Below, piece by piece: positions 46,387 through 55,622 of a DNA stretch of 64,000 nucleotides. Source of the DNA: Alphaproteobacteria bacterium. GTDB lineage: Bacteria > Pseudomonadota > Alphaproteobacteria > Micropepsales > Micropepsaceae. Below the pieces are notes generated by a model, which saw only the letters and a list, made by a program, of their open reading frames with translations, was not told the DNA's origin and did no database searches. The position numbers and the translations under genes were made by a program. The DNA is taken from positions 62,001 through 126,000 of the forward strand of contig JAFKEU010000005.1 of the NCBI GenBank assembly GCA_017308475.1. The letters are read 5' to 3'. Each line of letters opens with the position of its first letter. Positions within the stretch are counted from its first letter, which is position 1.

Positions 46387-48171
46387 TTAAAGCTTCACCC
46401 GGCCTTCGCAGATGTCGGCATAACGCTCTGCGCTCAGCGGCTCATAGCTGCCGCGGTCGGGATCGAGCCAGTAGATCGGATCGGCGATCGCGGAAGGATC
46501 GAAGCCGTCCTTCACCAGGTCGACTTTCCGCTGCTTGAAAGTGCCGGTAACGTCGATGGCCGGCGACAGGCGCAGGAAGATGGGCCGGGCATAATGGGGC
46601 AGCCGCGCCGCCAGATGTGCCGGCAGCGCGGCCATGTCGAAGTCGCCATCCACCACCATGGCGGCCATGCCGGCGCGTCCGTCCAGGCCCGGCACATGCA
46701 CGCCATAGACATTGGCCTCGCGGATGCCGGGCACGGCGGCCAGCGCCTCGCTGACCTCGCCGGTGGCGACATTCTCCCCCTTCCAGCGGAACGTGTCGCC
46801 GATGCGGTCGACGAAATAGAAATAGCCATGTTCGTCGCGGCGCATCAGGTCGCCGGTGCGAAACCACGCATCGCCCTTTTGCATCACGTCGCGCAGCACT
46901 TTCTTCTCGCTGGCCTTTTTGTCGGAATAGCCTTCGAAGCCGCGGCCGGCGCGGGTCGAGATGCGGCCCACCGCCTCGCCCACTTCGTCGGGACCGCATT
47001 CGATGCAAAGTCCGTCCGCGCCCCGCACCGGCATTTCCTTTTCCACATCGAAGCGCACCACACGCGTGGGCAGGAGCCATTCCAGATACTCGGGCACCCG
47101 CCCCACCGAGCCCACCGTGCCGTCGTAATTCAGCATCGAGACATTGCCTTCGGTGGCGCCATAGAATTCGACGATGCGGGGTATGGCGAAGCGGGCCTGG
47201 AACTGTCGCCAGATTTCGGGGCGCAGGCCGTTTCCGGTGATCGCGCGCACGCGATGGCCCTTTTCCAGCGGGCTTTCCGGCTGGTTAAGGAGATAGCGGC
47301 ACAACTCGCCGATATATTCGAACATGGTGGCGCGGTATTTGTGGATGTCGGGCCAGAACTCATGCACCGAGAATTTGCGCTTGAGGATAAGCGCGCCGCC
47401 GGGGATGAAGGCCAGGCCCACCGCGCATACCCCGCCGGTGGAATGATAGAGCGGCAGGGGATTGTAAATGCGGTCGCTGCTGCGCGGCAAAAGGGCCCCG
47501 ACAAAGCCGGACATCATGAACAGCATGCGCATATGGGTGAAGTTGGCGGCCTTGGGCAGACCCGTGGTGCCGGAGGTGTAGATGAAGAAGGCGCGATCCT
47601 TGAGGGTAACGCCTTCGCGCGGTGCCTTGCCGGGCGATGTTTGCGGCATGGCGGCCAGCGCCGCGTCCAGGCCGTTCATGCCGCGGACGTCACCGTTTTC
47701 CACCCAAAGCATCGGCGGATCGGGGAAGAGCGCGGTGCGGATCTGGGCCGCAAGCTCGGCGCCGACGATCACATGGCGCGCGCCCGAAAGCGCGATGGAA
47801 TGGGCCAGCCCCTCGCCCATCAGGTTGGTGTTGATCAGTGCGGCCTCAAGCCCCGCCTTGAACAGGCCCAGCCAGGCGCAGATGTAATCGGGCCGGTTCT
47901 CCATCAACAGGGCCACGCAGTCGCCGCGCCTTATGCCCTGGGCCAGCGCCCAATGGGCATAGGCGTTGGCGCGCGCGTCCATCTGCGCATAGGTCATTTC
48001 ACTGTCCTGCCAGACCAGCGCGATGTTGCCCGGGCGGCGGCGGGCATGGTCTTCGACAATGTCGACGATGGTGCGGGTGGAATGGGGGCCCAGCCTGCGC
48101 AACATCCAAAGGGTACGCGCGATATGGGTCAGATACACATATTCGCGCCGGATGGCGGCGGCCAGACTCAT
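46387..48171 (-). CDS. Long-chain acyl-CoA synthetase (FATP/FadD-like)
   Basis: A 594-residue AMP-forming ligase that activates fatty acids with ATP and CoA. The AMP motif is YTSGTTGLPKAA, the second motif YGATEGNVSM, and the adenylate region WFRTGDLMRRDEHGYFYFVDRIGDTFRWKGENV. These together match the fatty-acid transport protein/very-long-chain synthetase subgroup. ATG 48171 is selected because upstream codons lie in a compositionally odd, Ser/Arg-rich stretch. Substrate chain length is not readable. Confidence 0.88.
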   Translation of the reverse strand: MSLAAAIRREYVYLTHIARTLWMLRRLGPHSTRTIVDIVEDHARRRPGNIALVWQDSEMTYAQMDARANAYAHWALAQGIRRGDCVALLMENRPDYICAWLGLFKAGLEAALINTNLMGEGLAHSIALSGARHVIVGAELAAQIRTALFPDPPMLWVENGDVRGMNGLDAALAAMPQTSPGKAPREGVTLKDRAFFIYTSGTTGLPKAANFTHMRMLFMMSGFVGALLPRSSDRIYNPLPLYHSTGGVCAVGLAFIPGGALILKRKFSVHEFWPDIHKYRATMFEYIGELCRYLLNQPESPLEKGHRVRAITGNGLRPEIWRQFQARFAIPRIVEFYGATEGNVSMLNYDGTVGSVGRVPEYLEWLLPTRVVRFDVEKEMPVRGADGLCIECGPDEVGEAVGRISTRAGRGFEGYSDKKASEKKVLRDVMQKGDAWFRTGDLMRRDEHGYFYFVDRIGDTFRWKGENVATGEVSEALAAVPGIREANVYGVHVPGLDGRAGMAAMVVDGDFDMAALPAHLAARLPHYARPIFLRLSPAIDVTGTFKQRKVDLVKDGFDPSAIADPIYWLDPDRGSYEPLSAERYADICEGRVKL

Positions 48172-48271
48172 AGGCGTTTCTCCCGCGCACAGACTGGCGG
48201 GCGCCGGGCCCGCAATCAAGGCGAACCGGCAGCGGGCAACAACGGCCGAAAGCATGCTAGAGACGGCCGCG

Positions 48272-48601
48272 ATGGAAGATCCCCTGGACCTGCGCGGCCT
48301 CAAATGTCCCCTGCCGGCGATGCTGGCAAGGAAGGCGCTGGGCAAGCATGCCTGCGGCAGCCGCCTTGTGGTGCTGGCCGACGATCCCATGGCGCTGGTG
48401 GACATTCCGCACATGTGCCACCGCGAGGGTCACGCCCTGGAAGGCGTGACCCGTCACGGAGTTTATGCGGAATTTGCGATCCGGGCCGGAGCGGCTAGGC
48501 CGGAGGTGGCGGCGGCGCCGGAGGAGGCGGCGCCTGGCCGGAAGGGCGATCCGGCGGCACCGCATCCGGACCCAGGTGGCGGATCACCTCGGCGGCATTG
48601 A
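48272..48601 (+). CDS. TusA-like sulfur-carrier protein with long tail
   Basis: A 109-residue protein; the first ~75 are a TusA domain with the key motif LKCPLPAM, which in this family carries a persulfide. The final ~35 residues are a Pro/Gly/Ala-rich tail not normal for TusA. The tail overlaps the opposite-strand lipoprotein gene by 107 bases. The true end may be correct but is worth checking. ATG 48254 is an alternative start. Confidence 0.7.
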   Translation: MEDPLDLRGLKCPLPAMLARKALGKHACGSRLVVLADDPMALVDIPHMCHREGHALEGVTRHGVYAEFAIRAGAARPEVAAAPEEAAPGRKGDPAAPHPDPGGGSPRRH

Positions 48602-49115
48602 TGGAACGCGGCTCGGTCTTGGCCTGCTGCGGCGTCAGCACGACGATCTCGGCATAGGCGTCGTATTTGGTGCGGGTGATCACGTCCACCGACGGCTCAT
48701 AGGCAAAGCCCCAGCCGCGCCAATAAGGGGCGTAATAGCCGCGACCGTACCAGGGGCCGTACCACGGGTCAGCCGGAAAATTGGGCACCGTCTGGTAGCT
48801 GGTGCGGGCCTTGGTGTTGCGCGTGTCGAAGACGAAGTAGTCATAGCCCGCCGCCCGGGTCACTTCGGCCGCCCGGAGCAGCAGATAGGACTCCACCGTC
48901 TCGCGGGGGGTGACGGTGTTGCCGCTGAAGGTGACGCGGTAGCGGTTGGGCGCCAGTTGGCGATCGGTATAGCCGGTCTGCTGGCCCTCCAGCCGGGGGG
49001 CATAGGGGGTCGGGGTGGTACAGCCCGCCAGGACAAGCCCGGCCAGGGCCGCAACCAGGAGGGGTCGGGAGGGGCCCGGGAAAAGCCGGGAAAAACGCGA
49101 GTGACGTGCGGTCAT
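48495..49115 (-). CDS. CC0125/CC1285-type lipoprotein
   Basis: A 206-residue lipoprotein, lipobox LVLAGC (Cys32). The body contains the family segment NRYRVTFSGN..TPRETVESYLLLRAAEVTRAAGYDYF. Aromatic-rich stretches (GPWYGRGYYAPYWRGWGF) and a polyproline C-terminus (APPPPAPPPPPA) follow. Function unknown, envelope-located. ATG 49115 is used; the longer ATG (49247) would add unlikely sequence. Confidence 0.75.
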   Translation of the reverse strand: MTARHSRFSRLFPGPSRPLLVAALAGLVLAGCTTPTPYAPRLEGQQTGYTDRQLAPNRYRVTFSGNTVTPRETVESYLLLRAAEVTRAAGYDYFVFDTRNTKARTSYQTVPNFPADPWYGPWYGRGYYAPYWRGWGFAYEPSVDVITRTKYDAYAEIVVLTPQQAKTEPRSINAAEVIRHLGPDAVPPDRPSGQAPPPPAPPPPPA

Positions 49116-49291
49116 TTCATGGCTCCGGTTCAGCGCCCCTCGCTGTGGGGTAAATATGGTAACGGTCGCGCCCAAAGCCAAGTTCCGGCTGGCGAGCGGA
49201 CCTTTATCAGGCCAGAGGCCGTTCGCCATGGCCTTGATTGCGCGCAATTTTTGCTGCTACAGAACGGCCCGCTTCGCACCTGCCCTCTTGC

Positions 49292-49368
49292 CATTCCGGA
49301 CGGGGCGTAAGATGGTCGCCTTGCCGTGCGGCCCGCCGCAAGGCATGGTCCGAAGGTGGGCCGGAATG
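49292..49368. repeat. Long imperfect inverted repeat
   Basis: CATTCCGG (49292-49299) pairs with CCGGAATG (49361-49368), enclosing GCCTTGC / GCAAGGC (49318-49324, 49338-49344). It lies in the 304-bp gap before the glycosyltransferase gene. An 84-codon frame in this gap (49156-49410) has no gene-like features. Confidence 0.35.
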
Positions 49369-49419
49369 ACCTGTAAGGCCGGGTCCTTAAAACGAGCCTT
49401 GGGGGCCTGAACGATCGCC

Positions 49420-50889
49420 ATGCACGGTCTTTCTCTTTTCCTGCAGTTTGCCCTCTGCATCGTCCTCGTTTCCGTTTGTACCCTTTCAGTACAGCTGGCC
49501 TTCCTGGCTTGGGTGCGCGTCTTCCGGCGCAGCCCTGACCTCAAGCTTGCGCTGCTGGACGATGGTGCGCTGCCGCACGTGCTTGTACAGTTACCGGTCT
49601 GCAACGAAGGACCGCTGGCCGTACGCGTCGCCAGCGCCGCGGCGGCGATGGACTGGCCGCAGGGCCGGCTGACGATCCAGATTCTCGACGACGGCGATGC
49701 CCACGACCATGACGGGCTGGCCCAGGCGGTGCGCGCCGCGGTGCCCTGGCATGTCAATCTGCAGATTCTGCGCCGCGGCAACCGCAAGGGCTTCAAGGCC
49801 GGCAACCTGGCCTTCGGCCTGTCCCACAGCGACGCCCCCTTTGTCGCGGTGTTCGATGCCGACTTCGTGCCCCCCGCCGACTTCCTGCGCCGCACCATCC
49901 CCGCGCTTCTGGCCGACAGCGGCCTTGCCTTTGTCCAGGCGCGCTGGGGCCATGCCAACCGCGGCGCCAACTGGCTGACGCGGGTGCAGGGGCTGCTGCT
50001 GGATTCGCATTTCGCGGTGGAACAGGAAGCACGCTATCGCGCCGGCCTGCCCATGTCGTTCAACGGCAGCGCAGGCGTTTGGAACCGCACCGCCATCGAG
50101 CAGGGCGGCGGCTGGAGCGGCGACACACTGACCGAGGACCTGGACCTTTCCATGCGCTGCATGATGCAGGGTTGGCGCGCGGCGATGGTGCCCGACCTGG
50201 TGGTGCCCGGCGAACTTCCCCAGACCGCCGCGGCCTGGCGCGCGCAGCAGGCACGCTGGACCAAGGGCCACGCCCAGGTGGCGCGCAAGCTTTTGCCCCA
50301 GATCTGGTCCTGTGCCATGCCGGCCTGGAAGAAGACCGCCATGACGCTGCAGATGTGCCAGTTCGGCTTTTACATGCTGGCCTTTGCCAGCGCCGCCATT
50401 TCGCTGACGCTGATGTACATGGGCGTCGTATATCTGTCGGGGGTGGCGCTTCTGGGCCTGGTGGTGACGCTTCTGGGCCTGGCCTGCAGCATCTTCTATC
50501 TGTGGCTGGGCCAGCGCATGCTGATGCGCCACAACGAGCCGCGCCTGATCCCCTCGCTGCTGCTGGCGGTGGTGTTTCCGTCCGGCCTGATCCTGGCCAA
50601 TACGCGGGCGACCTATGACGCCTTCTTCTCCACCAATATGGATTTCAACCGCACCACCCGGGTGGGCGAAACCCACAAGGGCGCCTGGCGCGGCGGCCCC
50701 GAACTGGTTGCGGGCCTTCTACTGCCCGTCTTCGCGCTGGCCGAACAACCGATCGGCGCGCCCTTTTTCTTCTTCGCCGTGGCCGGCCTTGTCTCCATCG
50801 GCGTGATGGGTGTGGCCGGCTCGCCCAAGCCGGTGCGCCAGCAGATCGCGCCAGGCGAGCAGCGCGGCGCACCCGTTAACCTGCGTTAA
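49420..50889 (+). CDS. GT2 membrane glycosyltransferase (CslA-like)
   Basis: A 489-residue processive-type beta-glycosyltransferase. An N-terminal transmembrane helix is followed by a cytosolic GT-A domain with DDGDAHDHD, the metal-binding FDADFVPP, the catalytic TEDLDLSMR, and the QQARW motif of processive synthases. Several C-terminal transmembrane helices follow. It resembles cellulose-synthase-like CslA (mannan/glucan) proteins. No PilZ domain. The polymer is unknown. It is followed at 36 bases by a CHAP lipoprotein gene. Confidence 0.85.
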   Translation: MHGLSLFLQFALCIVLVSVCTLSVQLAFLAWVRVFRRSPDLKLALLDDGALPHVLVQLPVCNEGPLAVRVASAAAAMDWPQGRLTIQILDDGDAHDHDGLAQAVRAAVPWHVNLQILRRGNRKGFKAGNLAFGLSHSDAPFVAVFDADFVPPADFLRRTIPALLADSGLAFVQARWGHANRGANWLTRVQGLLLDSHFAVEQEARYRAGLPMSFNGSAGVWNRTAIEQGGGWSGDTLTEDLDLSMRCMMQGWRAAMVPDLVVPGELPQTAAAWRAQQARWTKGHAQVARKLLPQIWSCAMPAWKKTAMTLQMCQFGFYMLAFASAAISLTLMYMGVVYLSGVALLGLVVTLLGLACSIFYLWLGQRMLMRHNEPRLIPSLLLAVVFPSGLILANTRATYDAFFSTNMDFNRTTRVGETHKGAWRGGPELVAGLLLPVFALAEQPIGAPFFFFAVAGLVSIGVMGVAGSPKPVRQQIAPGEQRGAPVNLR

Positions 50890-50925
50890 CCAACTGTTTG
50901 CAGATCGCCGTTAGGGTTCCGTCGC

Positions 50926-51510
50926 ATGTGGACGGTCCCCAAAGGCGCGATAACGAAGTTGCCGGTGGTAGCGCTGATGGCGTTGGCGCTGGCCGGCTGC
51001 GCTTCATCCACTCTGGACTATGCAGCGATGCCGCCCGAGCATGGCCGCGGCGTCGTCCAGCAGGGCAATGGCCGCACCCTCAATTGCGTGCCATTTACGC
51101 GCGACCATTCCGACGTGAAGATCTTCGGCGACGCGGTGACATGGTGGGACCAAGCGGAAGGCCGCTATGTCCGCCGCGAAACGCCAGCCCTGGGTTCGGT
51201 GATGGTGCTGCACAATTATGCCGGGCCCAAGCATGGCCATCTGGCGGTCGTGCGCACCATGGTCAACAGCCGGGAGATCCGGGTCGATCATGCCAACTGG
51301 CTGAATGACGGCGCGGTCTACCTCAACGACCCGGTAACCGATGTCAGCCAGGACAATGACTGGACCAAGGTCCGGGTGTGGAACATCCCCAACAATGCCT
51401 GGGGTTCGCGCGTCTATTCCGTCCAGGGCTTCATTGGACCGGGCCGCGATGCGGGCGGCGCCGTTGCGCAGGGCGGTGCCATGGGCCCGGTTTCCCTGGC
51501 AGGCGAATAG
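50926..51510 (+). CDS. CHAP-domain lipoprotein (putative peptidoglycan hydrolase)
   Basis: A 194-residue lipoprotein (lipobox LALAGC, Cys25) with a CHAP amidase-like domain. The catalytic Cys is in NCVPFTRDHS, the His in KHGHLAVV and the Asn/Asp polar residue in DHANW. CHAP enzymes cleave peptidoglycan peptide bonds. It may be linked to the upstream glycosyltransferase but no direct evidence exists. Confidence 0.78.
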   Translation: MWTVPKGAITKLPVVALMALALAGCASSTLDYAAMPPEHGRGVVQQGNGRTLNCVPFTRDHSDVKIFGDAVTWWDQAEGRYVRRETPALGSVMVLHNYAGPKHGHLAVVRTMVNSREIRVDHANWLNDGAVYLNDPVTDVSQDNDWTKVRVWNIPNNAWGSRVYSVQGFIGPGRDAGGAVAQGGAMGPVSLAGE

Positions 51511-51688
51511 CGCAGAAACCACAGATACTTGCGGCTGAAGCGGGCACGCCGGCGCGTCATGCTGTCTGGCCCCTTTCGGCAGGCGGACAACCGGCCTATT
51601 TTGGCTCGCCGTCGGGGGCTTTCAGGGAACGTGGGTGTCAGTTGCTGCGCGGCGCGTTCTTCCTTTGCATCATGAGCCGTAATCGTCC

Positions 51689-53620
51689 GTGAGCAGCACA
51701 GAGCAGGACTTGTCCCAAAGCCAATCCCCGGGGGACCATTCCCAGGGGAGCGACGCGCCCGGATCGCGCCGCAATGCCACGCTGATGCTGGGGGCGCTGG
51801 GCGTGGTGTTCGGCGACATTGGCACCAGCCCGCTTTATGCCCTGCGCGAGACGGTGCGCGAGACCACCGGCATCTATGCCAACCATGCCGCGGTGATGGG
51901 CTCATTGTGCCTTATCTTCTGGGCGGTGGTGGTGGTGGTGACGGTCAAATACGTCACCCTGATCATGCGCGCCGACAATGACGGCGAAGGCGGCACCCTG
52001 GCGCTGGCGGCGCTGGCGCATCGCTCGCCGGGCCTCAGCCGCACGGTCAAGGGCATTATCGGTGTTGGCGCGGGCGTCGGGCTGGCGCTGTTCTATGGCG
52101 ACGGCATGCTGACCCCGGCCATCACCGTGCTGTCGGCGGTGGAAGGCCTGACGGTGGAAAGCCGCGCCTTCGAGCCTTTGGTGCTGCCGCTGGCCCTGAT
52201 CATCCTGGTCAGCCTGTTCGCGCTGCAGAGCCGGGGCACCCATCGCATCGGCAAGCTGTTCGGGCCGGTGATGGTGCTGTGGTTCGCCGCCCTGACTTTT
52301 TTCGGCCTCGCGGCGATCATCAAGACGCCCATCATTCTGGGCGCGATCAATCCGATGTACGGCATCCGCCTGTTCCTGACCGCGCCCTGGATCGCCTTTG
52401 TCAGCCTGGGCGCGGTGGTGCTGGCCGTAACAGGCTGCGAGGCGCTTTACGCGGACATGGGCCATTTCGGCAAGAAGCCCATCCAGTATGCGTGGTACTT
52501 CATCTGCCTGCCTGCGCTGATGTGCAATTATTTCGGCCAGGGCGCGGCGCTTCTGGTCCATCCCGACCGCGCGCCCATCGCCTTTTATTCCGTCATTCCG
52601 CACTGGGCGCATCTGCCCATGGTCGGCATGTCGACGCTGGCCGCCATCATCGCCAGCCAGGCAGTGATCACCGGCGTCTTCTCCATGACCCAGCAGGCGG
52701 TGCAGCTGGGCCAGTTGCCGCGCATGGAGATCCGCCACACCAGCGCCACCGATTACGGCCAGATCTATGTGCCCAACATGAATATCGTGCTGGGCATCGG
52801 CGTGGTGCTGATCGTGCTGATCTTCAAGAGTTCGGCGGCACTGGCGGCGGCTTATGGCATCGCGGTGACCGGCGTGATGGCGATCGACACCTTCAATGTG
52901 GCGCTGGTGGCGGGCAAGCAGTGGCGCTGGAACCCGTTCCTGGTCGTGGGCCTGTTCGGGTTGCTGTGGCTGATCGACATGGTCTTCCTGGCCTCCAACG
53001 CGCTGAAGATTCCCGAAGGCGGCTGGCTGCCGCTGTTCATCGCCTTCTGTGTCTTCATCCTGATGGACACCTGGCGCAAGGGAAGACGCGTGCATCTGGA
53101 AAAGGTTCGCAGCGAATCGCTGCCGCTGAACCTGTTCCTGGAGCGCGCCGACAGGAGCACCACCCGCGTGGCCGGGCTTGGCGTGTTCCTCGCCTCGCGC
53201 ACCGACGTGGTGCCCGGATCGCTGCTGCACAATCTCAAGCACAACAAGGTGTTGCATGAGCGGGTGGTGATCTGCAACGTGGTGGTCGAGGACACGCCGC
53301 TGGTGCCCGCAGCCAGGCGCATCGAGGTGGAAAAGCTGGGCAAGGGCTTTTATGCCGTCAAGGTCCATCACGGTTTCTTCGAGACGCCCGATGTGCCGCG
53401 CGCACTGGAAGACGCACGCCGCTTCGGCCTGGCGCTGGACCTGGACACCGCCACCTTCTTCATCGGCCGCGAAACGCTGGTGCCTGACCAGCGTTCCGAA
53501 CTGGGCCACTGGCGCAACTGGCTGTATCGCCAGATGGCGGGTGCGGCATTATCGCCCGCCCGCTTTTATCAATTGCCGCCGGGCCGGGTAGTAGAATTGG
53601 GCTCGCAGATTACCATCTGA
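51689..53620 (+). CDS. kup1: Kup-type potassium uptake protein 1
   Basis: A 643-residue KUP/HAK/KT potassium transporter, proton-coupled, with about 12 transmembrane helices and a cytosolic C-terminal domain (from about residue 460). Signature GVVFGDIGTSPLYALRET and FYGDGMLTPAITVLSAVEGL are present. The start is GTG. A second kup gene follows 64 bases downstream. Confidence 0.94.
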   Translation: MSSTEQDLSQSQSPGDHSQGSDAPGSRRNATLMLGALGVVFGDIGTSPLYALRETVRETTGIYANHAAVMGSLCLIFWAVVVVVTVKYVTLIMRADNDGEGGTLALAALAHRSPGLSRTVKGIIGVGAGVGLALFYGDGMLTPAITVLSAVEGLTVESRAFEPLVLPLALIILVSLFALQSRGTHRIGKLFGPVMVLWFAALTFFGLAAIIKTPIILGAINPMYGIRLFLTAPWIAFVSLGAVVLAVTGCEALYADMGHFGKKPIQYAWYFICLPALMCNYFGQGAALLVHPDRAPIAFYSVIPHWAHLPMVGMSTLAAIIASQAVITGVFSMTQQAVQLGQLPRMEIRHTSATDYGQIYVPNMNIVLGIGVVLIVLIFKSSAALAAAYGIAVTGVMAIDTFNVALVAGKQWRWNPFLVVGLFGLLWLIDMVFLASNALKIPEGGWLPLFIAFCVFILMDTWRKGRRVHLEKVRSESLPLNLFLERADRSTTRVAGLGVFLASRTDVVPGSLLHNLKHNKVLHERVVICNVVVEDTPLVPAARRIEVEKLGKGFYAVKVHHGFFETPDVPRALEDARRFGLALDLDTATFFIGRETLVPDQRSELGHWRNWLYRQMAGAALSPARFYQLPPGRVVELGSQITI

Positions 53621-53684
53621 ACCGGCCGCGGCCCGCATTCCTTGCGGGACCGTCCGACCAGATCAACGAGGTTAGCATTCCGGC

Positions 53685-55562
53685 ATGAAACAGGACTGCA
53701 GGGCGCCGTTCCGGCGCACATTTCTGCTCATGCTGGGCGCGCTGGGCGTGGTGTTCGGCGATATCGGAACATCTCCGCTCTATGCCATGCGCGAATCGGC
53801 CCTGGCCGCCAGCCGCCATGGCGCGGTGAGTGCGAGTGCGGTCTATGGCTCGCTGTCGCTGATATTCTGGGCACTGGTGATCGTGGTGACCGTCAAATAT
53901 GTCGGCATCATCATGCGCGCCGACAACAATGGCGAGGGCGGGGTGATGGCGCTGGCGGCGTTGGCCCATCGCGCGCCGGTCAGCCGCCGCGCCAAGACCG
54001 CCATCGGCGTCGCCGCGCTTCTGGGCCTTGCGTTGTTCTACGGCGACGGCATGCTGACGCCGGCGATCAGCGTGCTGTCGGCGGTGGAAGGCCTGGGGGT
54101 GAGCGATTCCTTCAAGCCCTGGATCGTGCCCATCACCCTTGTCATCCTGGTCGGCCTGTTCCTGATGCAGCGCCACGGCACCGACCGCATCGGCAAGCTG
54201 TTCGGGCCGATCATGGCGCTGTGGTTCCTGGTGCTTGCGGTCCTGGGCGCGATGGCCATCGCCCGGACGCCGCAGATCCTGTGGGCGGTCAACCCCGCCC
54301 ATGGCCTGGGCCTGTTCGTGCGCGAACCCTGGACGGCCTTTGTCTCGCTGGGTTCTGTGGTGCTGGCGGTCACCGGCTGCGAGGCGCTCTATGCCGACAT
54401 GGGCCATTTCGGATCGCGTGCGATCCGCTGGGCCTGGCTCTACATCGCCTTTCCGGCGCTGACGCTGAACTATTTCGGGCAGGGCGCGCTGCTTCTGGCC
54501 CATCCCCAGTCGGTGCCATTCCTGTTCTACGCCCTGGTGCCGGACTGGCTGCATTTTCCCATGGTGGTGCTGGCCACCATCGCCACCATCATTGCCAGCC
54601 AGGCGGTGATCAGCGGCGTCTTCTCCATCACCCGCCAGGCGGTGCAGCTGGGCCAGTTGCCGCGCATGGCCATCCGCCACACCTCCGCCCAGGAGGTGGG
54701 CCAGATCTATGTCCCGCGCATCAACGCCATGCTGGCGGTGGGCGTGGTGCTGATCGTGCTGATCTTCAAGAGCTCGGACGCGCTGGCGGCCGCCTATGGC
54801 ATCGCGGTGACGGGCGTGATGGTAATCTCCACCGCGCTGGTCGGCGTGGTGGCGATCCATCGCTGGGGCTGGCCGCGGCCGCTGGTCTATGGGCTGTTCG
54901 GCCTTCTGGGCGTGATCGACCTGGCCTTCCTGTCGTCCAATGCGCTGAAGATCACCCAGGGCGGCTGGCTGCCGTTGGCGGTGGCGGGCGCCGTGTTCGT
55001 GGTGATGGACACCTGGCGACTGGGCCGGCGCGCCCATCTGGATAAGGTGCGGGACGATTCACTGGCGCTGGACCTGTTCCTGTCGCGCGCGGACAAATAC
55101 AACCAGCGGATCGCGGGAACCGCCGTGTTCCTGTCTCCCAGGCTGGACGTGGTGCCGGGCGCGCTGCTGCACAGCCTCAAGCATTATCATGTGCTGCATG
55201 AGCGGGTGGTGATCTGCCAGGTGGCGGTGGCAGACACGCCCACCGTGCCGGTTTCCAAACGGGTGTCGCTGGACAAGCTGGGCAAGGGCTTCTTCTCGAT
55301 GCGATTGAATTATGGTTTCTTCGAAACGCCCGACATTCCCGCCGCGCTGGAACTGGCACGCAGCCAAGGGCTGGCGCTGGAGCCGGACGCCACCACCTAT
55401 TTCCTAGGGCGCGAGACGCTGGTGGCCGGCCACGCCCCCAGCCTGAGCCGCTGGCGGGTGGCGCTTTACATGTGGCTGGCCTCCAACGCACAGGCGCCGG
55501 CGCGCTATTACAACCTGGTGCCGGGGCGGGTGGTCGAACTGGGCACGCAGGTTTCCATCTAG
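53685..55562 (+). CDS. kup2: Kup-type potassium uptake protein 2
   Basis: A 625-residue paralogue of the upstream Kup, sharing LGALGVVFGDIGTSPLYAMRES and FYGDGMLTPAISVLSAVEGL, and with the same C-terminal domain ending in VVELG.Q..I. The tandem pair suggests ancient duplication; they may differ in affinity or regulation. The N-terminal extension before the first helix is shorter than in Kup1. Confidence 0.94.
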   Translation: MKQDCRAPFRRTFLLMLGALGVVFGDIGTSPLYAMRESALAASRHGAVSASAVYGSLSLIFWALVIVVTVKYVGIIMRADNNGEGGVMALAALAHRAPVSRRAKTAIGVAALLGLALFYGDGMLTPAISVLSAVEGLGVSDSFKPWIVPITLVILVGLFLMQRHGTDRIGKLFGPIMALWFLVLAVLGAMAIARTPQILWAVNPAHGLGLFVREPWTAFVSLGSVVLAVTGCEALYADMGHFGSRAIRWAWLYIAFPALTLNYFGQGALLLAHPQSVPFLFYALVPDWLHFPMVVLATIATIIASQAVISGVFSITRQAVQLGQLPRMAIRHTSAQEVGQIYVPRINAMLAVGVVLIVLIFKSSDALAAAYGIAVTGVMVISTALVGVVAIHRWGWPRPLVYGLFGLLGVIDLAFLSSNALKITQGGWLPLAVAGAVFVVMDTWRLGRRAHLDKVRDDSLALDLFLSRADKYNQRIAGTAVFLSPRLDVVPGALLHSLKHYHVLHERVVICQVAVADTPTVPVSKRVSLDKLGKGFFSMRLNYGFFETPDIPAALELARSQGLALEPDATTYFLGRETLVAGHAPSLSRWRVALYMWLASNAQAPARYYNLVPGRVVELGTQVSI

Positions 55563-55622
55563 TTTTGCTCCCTCCGGCCTTCGCGACTTTGCTTGATGAA
55601 GCTGGTGCGTGGAGAGGGTTCG

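Noticed and set aside
46594..48498. 634-codon plus-strand frame opposite the acyl-CoA synthetase
   Set aside because: Shadow of a gene with all AMP-ligase motifs.
49156..49410. 84-codon frame before the glycosyltransferase
   Set aside because: Lies across an inverted repeat, no ribosome site or family pattern.
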